Of a stretch of 64,000 bases of DNA, positions 1-11,685 are shown piece by piece. Within the stretch, counting starts at the first letter, position 1. The number at the start of each line of letters is the position of its first letter. The position numbers and the translations under genes are program-made. The notes beneath the pieces are model-generated. The model ran no database searches. It had not been told where the DNA came from and worked only from the letters and a program-made list of their open reading frames with translations. This stretch comes from Calamus simplicifolius (taxonomy: Eukaryota > Streptophyta > Magnoliopsida > Arecales > Arecaceae): contig UESW01004381.1 of the NCBI GenBank assembly GCA_900491605.1, positions 821,162-885,161 on the forward strand, given 5' to 3'.

Positions 1-195
1 TGGTTTAATCCAATAAATTCAAATTAGCTTAAAACCAAAAATCCAAACCCCATGTGTGAAAAAGGTTTTCTTGCATGATGAGATAACTAAAATCTCATCT
101 CATGAGAAATTAAATTCTCATGCAGAATTTAATTTATAACTTTTAGTCTTCTTCAAATGATTCTCAAGTTCAAGAAAAATAAATTTTGCTAAAAG

Positions 196-428
196 GTGCC
201 TCTTTGGAAGAGCACTCCACATAACTCTCCGTGCATTGATAAGTGTGTGAATTAATATGCCTCTTTGGAAGAGCACTCCACATAACTCTTCGTGCATTGA
301 CAAGTGTATGAATTAATGTGTGTCTTTGGAAGAGCACTCCACACAACTCTCCGTGCATTGACAAGCGTGTGAATTAATGTGCCACACAACTCTTCATGCA
401 TTGATAAGTGTGTAAATTTAATGTGCCT
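196..428. repeat. 62-bp tandem repeat, about 3.5 copies
   Basis: The unit runs from GCCTCTTTGGAAGAGCACTC through AACTCTCCGTGCATTGA to GTGTGAATTAAT and recurs near 199, 261 and 322, with a truncated last copy after 380. Units differ by a few substitutions. Short frames through it on the minus strand are repeat translations, not genes. Confidence 0.85.
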
Positions 429-487
429 TTTCACAAAAACAGCGGAATTCTAAATGTTAGAATTTAATAGGCTGGCTAATATAAAAC

Positions 488-497
488 TATAAATAGA
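488..497 (+). promoter_or_regulatory. TATA-box candidate (LTR-like U3/R)
   Basis: CTATAAATAG lies in AT-rich DNA and is followed by a leader-like sequence. No coding region follows directly, so it is more probably a retroelement U3 promoter than a gene promoter. Confidence 0.4.
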
Positions 498-1237
498 GGA
501 CATCCCTCACCAGATAATATAACACAAGGTCAAAAGAGATCAAAAATTCTAAACAGTTAGAACCAAGTGTTACAGTTCTAAGAGTTAGAACAGAAAATTC
601 TGGTGTGATTTAAGTGTTAGCAAAAGCTTGGTGGATCTTAGAGGAAGATTCAAGTGGAAGAATTCAAGATTAGCAAAATTATTTTTCCGCGAGCTAGCAC
701 TCCCGGGAATCCAATCATTCGGGGGCTTCACATGGACAATACTAGAGGCCGGACGATTGAACGGCTGCAGAGCACAAAGGATTTACCTACTGTTCTTAAG
801 GTGAGTGATTTGATCCTTAGATCTTAAGGCAGGCTTCAAGATGAGTAGTTTGACTTCTCATCTTGAAGATTAAGATATGATCTTAATTATTTAATTTATA
901 TGCAATACTTAGATCAAACGATCTTATAATATAAGGCAAAGATATGATCTTGATGCATGTTAGAAAGATTAATATGTAATCTTTAAATTTTCGCATTGAT
1001 AATTGTTATCAAATTTTAAAATATGCATGCCTCGGGGATTCACTCTCTCAACACATAGTTAGTGGTCTATTCCAATGGCTAAATCTTAATTATAGTTAGA
1101 CTTGAGAGAGTGAACACATGCCTCAATTTCAAATTAATTTCTAAATCATACAATAATTTCATAAGATCCATAAATTTATTAAGAAAAATTTAAATAGTAT
1201 AAATTCTTTTTTTATAAATTAAACTTAAAATCAAAAA

Positions 1238-2256
1238 TCAATCCCACCGCCAGCGCCTATTTTCATTTGGTATTCCCATTGCATGCATTTGTTTGGCATT
1301 CTCTCTCTTCCGTCCGAGCTGTGACCGTTGACCTTCCTCCCTCTTCTCTGTCCAAGCTCTTCGTCGAGCTTCCTCCCTCTTCTCCATCTGAGCCGCGATC
1401 ATCCGAGATTGTCGAGCTTCCTTCTTCTCCATCCAAGCAACTCAAACCCTAGGGACGGAACGAGCAGACAAGGGAGCAATTCAAACTCTAGGGACGAGCA
1501 AACAAGGTAAAAATTTATGCCCTCTTAATCCCTTCTTGAGGTGTCGTGTTCTATTTTTCTCGAGGACGTTGTCGGTGAGGGTTCCGGCATGGGCCATGGG
1601 GAGGAGGGGGAGGGGTCGGTGAAGAAGGGGGATGGAGCCGCGACTCTGTCCTCCCTCCCGGCCGTGGATGATCCTGTCGTGGGTGGTGATGGCGGAGGCC
1701 ACAGTGACGGTGCTAGTGTCAACCAGAAGACAACTTGCTGCTCTTTCTAGGTTGGCAATTTAGCAGGTCACATAAGCTTCCCTTCACTTCGTTTCTTAAA
1801 TTCAGCATCTATCACAAGGGTCTTGCGAGTTTAAGCTAGTGGGAGAAGTTTTTCATTTAAGTTTATAGAATTGTTAGGCGTCCATCTGTTTACACTTTAA
1901 TATGATTTTCTTGACATTCTCAAGGAAGCTCATTTATAACTTAACCTTATTCTCATCCTCTGTTTAGCACACTCAAATATTCTTTCCTTTTTTGTCATAT
2001 ATTTAGGTTTCTTATTGTAAATTATTAAGACACTCTTAGTTGACACCTCTAGTTAACATGCTGTCGATGATTCAAAAGAAAGGAAAAAGGCATTTGAAAT
2101 TCTTTTATTTTATAGTTTAGATGTTCATAAGTCAGGCCATATATTTTATTTATCCTTATTTTTGATACATATATCCTTTCCTTTACATATATGTTGTTCT
2201 TATTTTATATAATTTTAAAAAAAAATTGCTAATGTTGTTTATATTATGAAATTTAG
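1238..2256 (+). other. CT-rich 5'UTR-like segment and unassigned DNA
   Basis: From 1290 to 1450 the plus strand is strongly pyrimidine-rich (TTCCTCCCTCTTCT blocks) and ends in a telo-box-like AAACCCTAGGG at 1445 with a second weaker copy near 1487, a composition common in plant 5' leaders. A 69-codon GC-rich frame follows (1541-1750) without recognisable similarity. The remainder to 2256 is AT-rich. This could be the leader and first exon of the CACTA transposase gene that starts to be recognisable at 2257; that link is inference. Confidence 0.35.
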
Positions 2257-2635
2257 ATGCAGAAGTTGAACCGACCTACATTGGATGAGCTCTTCAGACA
2301 CACCCATCAAAAGAAAAAGAATAGCAATCAGTGGGTAAATAAGAAGGTAAAGACAATACATATAAGTATTTAAAAAACTCTACTTTAATTCATATATTTA
2401 TACTATTTGTATGTTTAGCTCATTGTATCTAAATATCTTTTACATACTAATTTTATATAGAAGTGGCAAGAGGTGCAATTAAGTTAGAGCTCAATTGGAG
2501 AGGATGGTGCATGTATGGAAAGATACAGTTGGAGTAAACAAGGGACGAATTTATGGATTCGAATCACAGGCTATCTTATGGCCGCACATCCTTACGAGTT
2601 CTTGAGGAGTGGATTCAGGAGCGGAAGAAAATTTA
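2257..2635 (+). pseudogene. Transposase_24-like fragments (CACTA)
   Basis: Two islands resemble the plant En/Spm 'Transposase_24' family. The first (2257-2349) reads PTLDELFRHTHQKKK followed by a Trp-Val segment, matching the family hallmark of a DELF-x-HTH block. The second (about 2500-2600) contains GVNKGRIYGFESQA, matching the family's GR-Y-G-G/F-S block. They are separated by AT-rich DNA that may be an intron with an acceptor near 2458. The second island ends in a stop. Function in the intact family is DNA transposition or terminal binding; this copy is fragmentary and close to a (TA)n tract, so it is surely inactive. Confidence 0.6.
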
Positions 2636-2748
2636 TGGACTTGTTTGTAATCTTTTTTATTATTATTGTTGGGATGATACTTGTTTGTTATTTTTTTGTT
2701 ATGAACTTGGACATAATGACACTTGTGAAACTTTTTTTTTATGTATTT

Positions 2749-2750
<2 letters not shown>

Positions 2751-2842
<92 letters not shown>
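2751..2842. repeat. (TA)n microsatellite
   Basis: About 46 uninterrupted TA dinucleotides. It generates spurious Tyr/Ile-repeat frames on both sides. Confidence 0.97.
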
Positions 2843-2846
<4 letters not shown>

Positions 2847-3139
2847 AGGATCATGTTTATGATGATTATGGTTTCAATTTATATAGCAAGTGTATTAATG
2901 TTATATTTATTGTGATGATTATGGATTAATATGTCATATTTATGAATATAATTTTTTATATGGATTATTTGTATATATATAATCAGATGTATTAAAAAAT
3001 ATTTTAAGTTTTTTAAAAATTATATTTAAATATTATAAGGGATTTTGTTTCTCGAAAGCCATTTTGCGATGGATTGTTCTCTCGGATATTTATTTAGTAA
3101 GGAATAATTTTTTCAAAAATTAAGAAAAGTGATTTAAAA

Positions 3140-3655
3140 AATTCAAAAATCTCTCAAAAAATTCCTTGAAAATTTTTCCTCGAAAAATCCCTCGGAATTT
3201 CCCTCAAAAATTTCCTTGAAAATTTTTCCTCGGAAAATCCCTCAGAAAATTTCCCTCAAAAATTCCCTCGAAAAATTCCGCAAATTTTTTCCTTGGAAAT
3301 ACCCTTGGAAATTTTCCTTGGAAATTCCCTCGGAAATTTTTCTCGAAAATTCCCTCAGAAATTTTTTCTCGAAAACTTTCCTCGAAAATCCCTTCAAAAA
3401 ATTTTCCTCAAAAAATCCTTCGAAAATTTTCCCTCGGAAATTCCCTCAGAAAATCCCTTGAAAATTCCCAAGGGAAAATTTTCCTCAGAAATTTCTAAGG
3501 GATAAATTTCATCGAAAAATCCCTTGGAAATAAATTCCTCGAAAAATTTTTTTGAGGAGGATTTTCCAACGACCATTTATCCGTCGAAAATCCGTCGAAA
3601 ATATAAATTTTCGATGGATTTTTCCTTTTTTCCTCGAAAAATCCCTCACAAATGA
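3140..3655. repeat. CACTA subterminal repeats
   Basis: A degenerate 11-16 bp motif of the form TTCCCTCGAAAAAT / CCTTGGAAATTT recurs about thirty times with variable spacing. CACTA transposases bind such subterminal repeats. Position directly inside the terminal inverted repeat fits. Confidence 0.75.
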
Positions 3656-3658
3656 CGC

Positions 3659-3672
3659 TTTTTCTTGTAGTG
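3659..3672 (-). repeat. CACTA terminal inverted repeat (right)
   Basis: TTTTTCTTGTAGTG, preceded by GACGC. Read on the minus strand it starts CACTACAAGAAAAA. Position 3673 onward (ATGGGCTTTACTGG) is retrotransposon protease sequence. Confidence 0.85.
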
Positions 3673-6600
3673 ATGGGCTTTACTGGAGATTCTGTGAGCG
3701 TCGAAGGAGAGATCGCCCTCCCTGTCACAGCTGGGATTCCACCGTGTTAAAGTACGGTAGTCATAAATTTTCTAGTGGTCCGGGTCCCGTTGGCTTACAA
3801 CGCTATCTTGGGAAGGCCGGGCTTAAATTTGCTGGATGTCGTCATCTCCACCAAGAGATTGTTGGTGAGGTTTCCCACCGACAAAGGGGTCGGAGAAATG
3901 AAGGGAGAGCAAAGCCCGCTACCGCTTTGCTGCCACTTATCCCCCAGTCCGCTAGAGGCGGTGTCAGCAGTAGCCTCTGAGCCACTTGACCCCCGAGAAT
4001 TGGAGAGGAGAGGAGAGCCAGCCGAGCACCTCCTGACCTTCCCCTTGGGGGAGGACCCGACGAGGACCGTCCAGGTTGGAGCGCTGCTCCCGGAAGAGGC
4101 ACGCGATCGGCTCCTTACCTTCCTGCGTGCTAACACCGACATTTTTGCATGGTCGTCATCAGACATGCCAGGCATCCTTGAGGACATGATCACCCATCGG
4201 CTCAACCTCAAGCCAGAGTGCCGGTCGGTCCGACAGAAGAAGAGGAGCTTTGCTCCGAATAGACAGAAAGCTATCGATGAGGAAGTCCGTAAGCTGATGG
4301 CTGCAGGCCACATTCGGAAAGTTCACTACCCTGAATGGTTGGCCAACGTTGTGATGGTCTGGAAGACTAATGGGAGCTGGTGGATGTGCGTAGACTTCAC
4401 CGACCTCAACGAAGCATGCCCCAAGGACAGCTTCCTGTTGCCTCGGATCAATCAACTGGTGGATGCTACATCCGGCCATGAGACCCTTAGTTTCATGGAC
4501 GCCTTCTTCGGGTACAACTAAATCAGGATGAACCCGGTGGATGAGGAAGCTACCTCATTCATAATTGAGAAGGGATTGTACTGCTACAAGGTAATGTCGT
4601 TCGGGCTGAAGAACGTGGGGGCACTTACCAAAGGCTAATGAACAAAGTCTTCGAAGACCAGATAGGATGCAACATGGAAGTGTACATGGACGACATGCTG
4701 ACAAAAAGTGTCTACGCCACCAGCCATATCGCTGACCTAACGGAGACCTTTGACAACCTCCGCCGATATCAGATGAGGCTAAACCCACGCAAATGCGCCT
4801 TTGGGGTGACAGCCGAAAAATTCTTGGGTTTCATGGTAACCCGATGAGGAATCGAGGCGAACCCTGATAAAGTTCAAGCCATCTTGGACATGAGGTCTCC
4901 CACCAACAAGAAGGAAGTGCAGCGCATGACGGGAAGAGTGGCATTCTTGAGCCGTTTTCTGTCCAAGTCCGCTGAGAGGTGCTTGCCTTTCTTCAAGGCG
5001 CTCCGCAGGCCAATGGATTTGAATAGACGAAAGAGTGTCAAAAGGCCTTCGAGGGACTAAAAGAATTCCTATCCACCCTGCCACTGCTGTCCAAGCCAAC
5101 GGGTGGAGAAGAACTCCTTCTATACCTCGCGGCCTCTCCCGAAGCTGTCAGTTTCGTGCTGGTTTGCATAGACACCAACGGCACACAAAAGCTGGTATAT
5201 TACACTAGCAAGGTGCTCCACGATGCGGAGACCAGATACTCCAAAATTGAGAAGATTATCTTCGCGCTGATCGTGTCCGCCCAGCGCCTCCGACTGTATT
5301 TTCAAGCTTATCCGATTGTAGTGGTCACGGACCAACCTCTCAAGGCGATTCTCGCTCGCCCGGACACCTCGGGCCGACTGGCGAAGTGGGCGCTCAAGCT
5401 GGGAGAATTTGACCTATCTTTTCGTCCCCGGTCAGCTATGAAATCCTAGGTCCTGGCAGATTTCTTGGTCGAATGCACCTGGGGCGAGGAGCAACCCGAA
5501 GAGGCCCCTGCAAACCACTCAACCCCTGGAGCCGGAGAGGATGAATGGATCCTTCATGTGGACGGAGCATCAAATTCTCAAGGGAGCGGAGCGGGCCTCA
5601 TCCTGGCCAACTCGGACGGAGTTGTAACCGAGTGCGCACTCCGTTTTCTCTTTCTAGCCACCAACAATCAGGCGGAGTATGAAGCCCTACTGTCTGGAAT
5701 AAGATTAGCTCGGGAGCTCGAGGTGAAGCGCCTTAGGGCATTCACTGACTCTTAGCTGGTCACTGGCCAAATCACAGGGGAGTATGAAGCGCGGGATCCT
5801 ATCATGTCCCGCTACTTGAGCATGATGCAGTCGCAAGCTTCTCTCTTAACCTACTTCAATGTCAGCTACATTCCTCGAGGGGAGAATGCTAGAGCAGACG
5901 CCTTGTCCCATCTCGCCACCTCAGCTGACGAGATGTTGGGAAGAGCTTACATAGAGCATCTGGAAGCCCCAAGTACCGAAGCAACAGAAGAAGCCCTACC
6001 AGTTGAGCAAGAGCCTTCCTAGATGGATACTTATGTCCAGTACCTTACTAACGGTACCCTCCCCGAAGACCCAGCCGAGGCTAGGCAGCTCAAAAGACGG
6101 ATCCCGAAGTTTTTTATAATGGAAGGAAAACTCTACCAAAGGTCGTTCTCGTACCCGGTCCTCAGGTGTGTCGGCCCCATAGAGGCGGATTACATCCTAC
6201 GGGAAATACATGAAGGCATATGCGGAAGTCATTTCGGGGGTAGAGCTCTGGCATACAAAGCCCTGCGACAAGGATATTATTGGCTAACAATGAAGGAGGA
6301 TGCGTCCGAGCTTGTCAAAAGATGCGACAATTGCCAGCGCCATGCCAATATTCAACGCCAACCAATGTCCCAGCTGACCCCCTGACCGCACCATAGCCCT
6401 TCGCCCAGTGGGGTATGGACATCTTGAGACCATTCCCTCCAGCTTTCGGTCAATGTAAATTCCTATTGATAGCCGTCGACCATTTCACCAAGTGGATTGA
6501 GGCCGAAGCACTCGCCAAGATCACTGAGGGCAAGGTGAGAACCTTCTTTTGGAAGTCTGTAGTATGCCGGTTCGGGTTGCCACACACCCTCGTCACTGAC

Positions 6601-7251
6601 AATGGCCGATAGTTTGATAACGCTACCTTCCGGGAGTTCTGCACCGGGCTGGGTATTCATCAACGGTTCACCTCTGTGGGGCACCCTCAAACCAATGGCG
6701 CAGCCGAGGTGACCAATCGCATTATTCTCCAAGGACTTAGGGCTCGGCTAGATGACTGTAAAGGACAATGGGTGGAAGAGCTCCCCAGTGTACTGTAGGC
6801 CTACCACACAACGCCACGAACACCCACCGAAGAAACTCCTTTCAGCCTAGTTTTTGGATCCAAAGCCATCATTCCTGTGGAGATAGGTGTCCCAAGCCCC
6901 CAGATAGAGTTATACAGCGAAGAGGACAACCCCAGTCAACTGCGGGCCGACCTCGACTTAGTGGAAGAATTGCGAGACCAAGCGTGGCTCCGCATGGCAG
7001 CCTTCCGACAGTGGGCGGCCAGATACTACAATGCCCGGGTACGGTCTAAGACATTCTGCCCCAGAGACCTAGTCCTGCGACGAGCTGAAATATCGAAGCC
7101 GACGGAAGGAGGCAAGCTAGCACCAAAATGGGAAGGACCCTATCGTGTCACGGAGGTGCTTCATCACGGAGCATACAAAGTTGAGGGGCTAGACGGGAAA
7201 CCTCTCCCCCGTACTTGGAACGCGGACAACCTGCGTCGGTATTATCAGTAA
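3673..7251 (+). pseudogene. Tat-1 pol polyprotein (PR end, RT, RH, aRNH, INT)
   Basis: Protease C-terminus at 3673-3830 (VPLAYNAILGRPGLN). RT about 4130-4850: SWWMCVDFTDLNEACPKDSF, then YMDDM at about 4684-4698 with both catalytic Asp. Ty3 RNase H about 5040-5450. The aRNH domain at about 5545-5920 starts WILHVDGASNSQGSGAGLIL. Integrase zinc domain about 6210-6345 (HEGICGSH, CDNC), core with Asp in GMDIL, Asp in VTDNG and Glu in GAAEVTNR; the GPYRV end domain is at about 7137. In-frame stops occur at 3748, 4519, 4845, 5024, 5447, 5753, 6020, 6394, 6610 and 6796, and single-base losses near 4625, 5010 and 6380. Each stop is one C:G-to-T:A transition away from the expected Gln, Arg or Trp codon. 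The gene is therefore inactive. Confidence 0.92.
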
Positions 7252-7329
7252 TTTGCTAACTCCCTTAGCTTGGACCTGCTTGCTAGAGTGCTATTCAAAA
7301 TATTCTCATTGCTATGTTTTCGAATGATC

Positions 7330-8830
7330 TTACTTCTCACTCAAAGCCCAGCTCCGCGTCGGCACTCTAAGCCCAGCTCCACGTCGGCATTCAAAGCCCG
7401 GCTCTGCATCGGCACTCAAAGCCCGGCTCCACGTCGGCACTCTAAGCTCGGCTCCACGTCGGCACTCTTAAAGCCCGGCTCCGCGTCGGCACTGTAAGCC
7501 CGACTCCACGTCGGCTATCAAAGCCCGGCTCCGCGTCGGCACACTAAAAGCCTGGCTCCGCATCGGCACTCAAAGCCCGGCTCCGCGTCGGCACTCTTAA
7601 AGCCCGGCTCTGCATCGGCACTCAAAGCCTGGCTCCACATCGGCATTCAAAGCCCGGCTCCGTGTCGGCACTCAAAGCCCGGCTCCGTGTCGGCACTCTA
7701 AGCCCGGCTCCGCGTCGGCATTCAAAGCCCGGCTCCGCATCGGCACTCAAAGCCCGGCTCCACGTCGGCACTCTAAGCCCGGCTCCGCGTCGGCATTCAA
7801 AGCCCGGATCCGCGTTGGCACTCAAAGCCCGGCTCCGCGTCGGCACTCTAAGCCCGGCTCCGCGTCGGCACTCTTAAAGCCCGGCTCCGGGTCGGCACTT
7901 TAAGCCCGACTCCGCATCGGCACTTAAAGCCAGGCTCCGCGTCGGCACTCAAAGCCCGGCTCCGCGTTGGCACTATTAAAAACCGGCTCCACATCGGCAC
8001 TCAAAGCCCGGCTCCACGTCGGCACTCTAACCCCAGCTCCACATCGGCATTCAAAGCCCGGCTCCACGTTGGCACTCAAAGCCCGACTCCGCATCGGCAC
8101 TCTAAGCCCGGCTCCGCGTTGGCACTCAAAGCCTGGCTCCGCGTCAGCACTCAAAGCTCGGCTCCGCGTCGGGACTCTAAGCCCGGCTCTGCGTTGGCAC
8201 TCTAAGCCCATCTCCGCGTTGACACTCAAAGCCCGGCTCTGTGTCGGCACTCTAAGCCCGGCTCTGCGTTGGCATTCAAAGCCTAGCTCCGCGTCGGCAC
8301 TCTAAGCCCTGCTCCGCGTTGGCACTCTAAGCCTAGCTCCGCGTCGGCATTCAAAGCCCGGCTCTACGTCGGCACTCAAAGCCCGGCTCTGCATCAGCAC
8401 TCTAAGCCCGGCTCCGCATTGGAACTCTTAAAGCCCGGCTCCGCATCGGCACTTTAAGCCGTCTCTGCGTCGGCACTTAAAGCCCGGCTCTGCATCGGCA
8501 CTCTTAAAGCCCGGCTCTGCGTCAGCACTCAAAGCCCAGCTCCGTGTCGGCATTTAAAGCCCGGCTCCGCGTCGGCACTCAAAGCCTGGCTCTGCATCGG
8601 CACTCTAAGCCCGGCTCCATGTCGGCACTCAAAGCCGGCTCCGCGTCGGCACTCTAAGCCCGGCTCCGCGTCGGCATTCAAAGCCCAGCTCCGCGTCGGC
8701 ACTCAAAGCCCGGCCCTGCGTCGGCATTCTAAGCCCGGCTCTGCATTGGCACTCTTAAAGCTCGGCTCCGCGTTGGCACTCTAGGCCCGGCTTCGCGTCG
8801 GCGCTCTACTCAACCTCGCGTTGGTATTTA
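7330..8830. repeat. Tat-1 post-pol tandem array (25-bp unit)
   Basis: Consensus GCCCGGCTCCGCGTCGGCAC plus TCAAA (25 bp, with 27-bp variants carrying CTTAAA), roughly 55-60 head-to-tail copies, fading out after 8800. Tandem arrays between pol and the 3' LTR are known for Tat-lineage elements. Open frames on both strands here are repeat artefacts. Confidence 0.95.
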
Positions 8831-9126
8831 GCGACTCCGCATCAGTGCAAGTGTGGCCCTACACTAGCGCTTGTTCGACCTTCGTGTCAGCAACTAAGAC
8901 TGATCCCACATCAGCTCCCTAATTGATTTTCTAACCATGTCCCTGGACAAAGAATCATATTGTAGTTCTTCAGTCATAGGTTTTTGGTTCATTTCAACTC
9001 ACTCGCTAGAAGACTCGAATATGATCCAAGACAAGCATTATGGGTCAAAGGTTTCATTAATAGCAAAAGTCTACAAAACTGCCGATTTAAATTGGACTTG
9101 GTGCAATACAATAAAAGTAAAAGAAA
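8831..9126. other. Tat-1 spacer between array and antisense gene
   Basis: The last degenerate repeat units give way to AT-richer unique sequence. It would be the 3' UTR of the antisense gene on the minus strand. I see no further gene. Confidence 0.5.
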
Positions 9127-9873
9127 CTAGGGGTCATTCGAAGCTAAGTCATCATCCTCGGGGACTTCGTCTGGGTCCAACCCCTCGATCCCCTCGAGGC
9201 CGTAGAGCTTTTGGATTTTCTCCTTGCAGTCATGAAAGCCGCCTTCGTATGCAAATGTCGTCGACTCGGCCAATTCCTTGCTAAAGGCACTAGACTTCCT
9301 GAAGCCCTCTACGGCCTCAGTGGCTCACTTCTCCACCTCGAAGGCTTTCCACTCTGCTTCGGCGACCTTTTTCTCAGCCTCGGCGATCTTCTCTTCGACT
9401 TCGGTCACCGCGGCCTTCAGGTCTGCAATCTTGGCATCAGACTGACGGGCGATTTCCTCCGCATTCTCAGCTCTCTCCTCGGCAGCACTTATTTCAATGG
9501 TGGCAGAGTGTAGTCGATTCTTCAACATGTACACTTCCGACTCCGCCACCTTCAATTTCTCCTCTGCCATCCTCTGTTTCTCTTCGGCCACCTGAGCATT
9601 ATCCAGCTCATTGGCCGCCTGACGCTGGGCCACTTCCAGCACCTCTTCTGCCCTTAGCCAGAGGGCTTCGGCTTCGGCCTTGATCTTTTGCGCCCGAGCA
9701 GTCTGCCCTCGGGCATCCTCCAGGGCCATCTCCGCCCTCTCTGCCCTAGACCGGATTTCTCGAATTTCCTCCACCGAGTGATCGAGAGCGGCTTTGGCAT
9801 GGGACCAAAGGCCCTTCATGGCGGTCATAGAATTCAACGCATGGGCAGATTGTTTGGGTTAGACGAAGAGACA

Positions 9874-9907
<34 letters not shown>

Positions 9908-11535
9908 CGAGAATAGAACAGTGCTTACCCAAAGATGTGCCACGGACGCTTCTCGGAAGAATGTGGCCTTCCCCTGATGTCGGAGAAATCCCTGCAGCTC
10001 AGGCACGGATGCCTGGTCCAATGTCCGCTCAGCTTAGCGGCTGTAGCGCATCAAAATTGACTGGAAAGAAGGATCGACGCCACTCCCCTCCGCTGACTTG
10101 ATGGCTGTGGGTGAGGACTCCGCCTCCGATTCTGCTCCCCCAGCACCTCTGCTGGTGGAGGCACCTCGATTGTTGCTCCTTTAGGAGGTAGGGCGGCTTC
10201 TGGAGTCGGCTTTGTAGTTGAATGGGCTGGCTCCGCTTCGATAGCTTCGAACGGGGGTGACGGTGCTTTAACACCTCGCTCCGAAGAGGGATCGAGCAGA
10301 ATAATGGGAAGGGGAGCCGGTGCTGGTGAGGGCAAATCCCTTTCTCCCGCCTCAGTCCGCCCTAATTCCTTGCCGGTCTCGGCCCTTACTGCTTCACTCC
10401 ATGCGGCCTCGTCGGCTTGGGCTCCTGCCACTTCGCGCCTGCGCGAGGGCTCCACGACCTCGGGCCTTCTAGCCTCGGCCCTCCTGGCAATCTTGACGAT
10501 GGCCCTCCTCTCGTCAGAGGCCCCATTCCCCTTGACTTTCCTCTTCCTTGTAATAGCTTGTCTTATCTCGCGAAGTGATGATGTCATTCCTGTATCAAAA
10601 AATAGGAAGGAAAAGTGTTAAAAAAAGGGGGAAGAGCAAAAAAAAAAGGGGGGGGGGGGGGGGGGGGCGAGTAATTAACCACTCACCACTGGATGGAATA
10701 ACGCCGGCGAGATGGAGGTTTTCTTCGTTCAGGAGCTGGTTGCATCGAGGGATATCAGTAATCAGAAGCTGCCCAAATACCATTCGATCCCTCGGGAGTA
10801 TGGAAGAGTCCCTATTGGCGTCGGTATTTGGTGTTCCCTAGTTCCCGCTCACCCCCTCGATATCGGTAAAAAAGAACTTATCTTTCCATCCTTTGATGGA
10901 AGTGGGGAGATACAGTCTAAGAATCCTAGTGGGTCTAGGGGTAAAGGACCACCAACCCGCCTGTTTGCGGAGGGAATAGAAATTACGGAATAAGGAGATG
11001 CTGGCCTCTATACCTTGAAGGTGGCAAAGTACCATAAAGCCAACAATGGTTCGGATGGAATTAGGGACTAACTGGGAGGGCATCAAAGAGTATCTGTCCA
11101 GGAGGTTGAGGATGAAAGGATGGATGGGTAATCGAAGTCCCACCTTAAAAAAAGCTCCGTACAAGGCAACCCTTCCAGGACGGGAAGAGGTTATCCTATC
11201 ATTAGGAGCGGGTAGGACAGATGCATGTTAGGAGGGAAATTGTACTTGGCTCTGAGGTTCACTATATCTTGAGCAGACATGGTGGAGGCAGTCCATTCGG
11301 ATGACTCCTTAATAGCGCTAAAGGGACCGGCGACGGTCGAACGGTGCCGAGGTGGGGCCCATCCGGTGATCGGACGGTTCCTAGCTACGGGATGTCCGGT
11401 TGTTCGCCGCCGTTCTAAGGAAATGTGGTCGGAAGATGAAATGGTCCACTGAGTCGGTAAGGAAGCAGAAGGTTGGGAAGGAACAGGGGAACGATCTCCA
11501 AAATCAGAAATAGAGCAAAAAGGTGAAGAAGCCAT
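9127..11535 (-). pseudogene. Tat-1 antisense gene: Transposase_28-like / coiled-coil protein
   Basis: Read on the minus strand. The start at 11535 (MASSPFCSISDFG) follows a TATA box by about 150 bp. About 60-70 codons in, MSAQDIVNLRAKYNFP opens a domain of the 'putative gypsy type transposon' (Transposase_28) family, continuing at 11164-10840 with LVPNSIRTIVGFMVLCHLQG and SIKGWKDKFFF. A probable intron lies at 10686-10590 (GTGAGT...ACAG). Then follow a charged linker (10587-10051), a second likely donor at 9928, and a long Ala/Glu coiled coil (9837-9325) ending FAYEGGFHDCKEKIQKLYG and an acidic tail, stop 9127. Broken by a stop at 11191 and a frame change near 10040. Such extra ORFs are known in Tat elements; their role is unknown. 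Confidence 0.75.
9876..9907. repeat. (AAT)n microsatellite
   Basis: Ten or so AAT triplets, lying just inside a likely intron of the antisense gene, after the GTAAGC donor at 9928-9923 on the minus strand. Confidence 0.9.
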
Positions 11536-11685
11536 GAGAACTAACTTGAAAAGCTCGAACCGGGATGGAAGAAGAAAGAGCACGGGAGTGGGAACGGAAA
11601 CAGGAGATGAACGGGCACTTGCGGATTCAAGGTAGGAAGTTATAACGCAAGAAAAGGTGAAGATTGGGGGATAAGGACGATATTT

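Larger units (their letters stand above)
1..1237. other. AT-rich region, possibly LTR-derived
   Basis: No gene is visible. The stretch holds a 62-bp tandem repeat (196-428), a TATA motif with a leader-like segment after it (about 488-800), and a short inverted repeat around 1040-1115 (CACTCTCTCAA against TTGAGAGAGTG). The GC-richer block 690-790 following the TATA motif resembles the R/U5 part of a copia-type LTR, but I cannot find paired LTR ends. The CACTA element identified to the right may extend into this region, because its left terminus was not found. Confidence 0.4.
2257..3672 (+). mobile_element. CACTA (En/Spm) transposon, decayed, right end
   Basis: The plus strand ends with TTTTTCTTGTAGTG at 3659-3672, the reverse complement of the canonical CACTA terminus CACTACAAGAAAAA. 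Immediately inside lies about 500 bp of degenerate CCCTCGAAAAAT-type subterminal repeats, and further in are fragments of a Transposase_24 (Ptta/En/Spm) protein. The right flank reads directly into Tat protease coding sequence, so the element inserted into Tat-1. The left terminus and the 3-bp target duplication partner were not found; the start given is only the first recognisable coding fragment. Confidence 0.75.

Noticed and set aside
2515..2929. Frames with long Tyr-Ile repeats
   Set aside because: Produced by the (TA)n microsatellite; only the short segment before it resembles transposase.
7622..8305. Long open frames on both strands rich in Arg, Ala, Ser and Gly
   Set aside because: They are translations of the 25-bp tandem array; codon content follows the repeat and no start or domain is meaningful.
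10647..10670. Poly-G run as a regulatory quadruplex
   Set aside because: It lies in an intron of the Tat-1 antisense gene as the pyrimidine tract on the coding strand, and long homopolymers are prone to sequence error.
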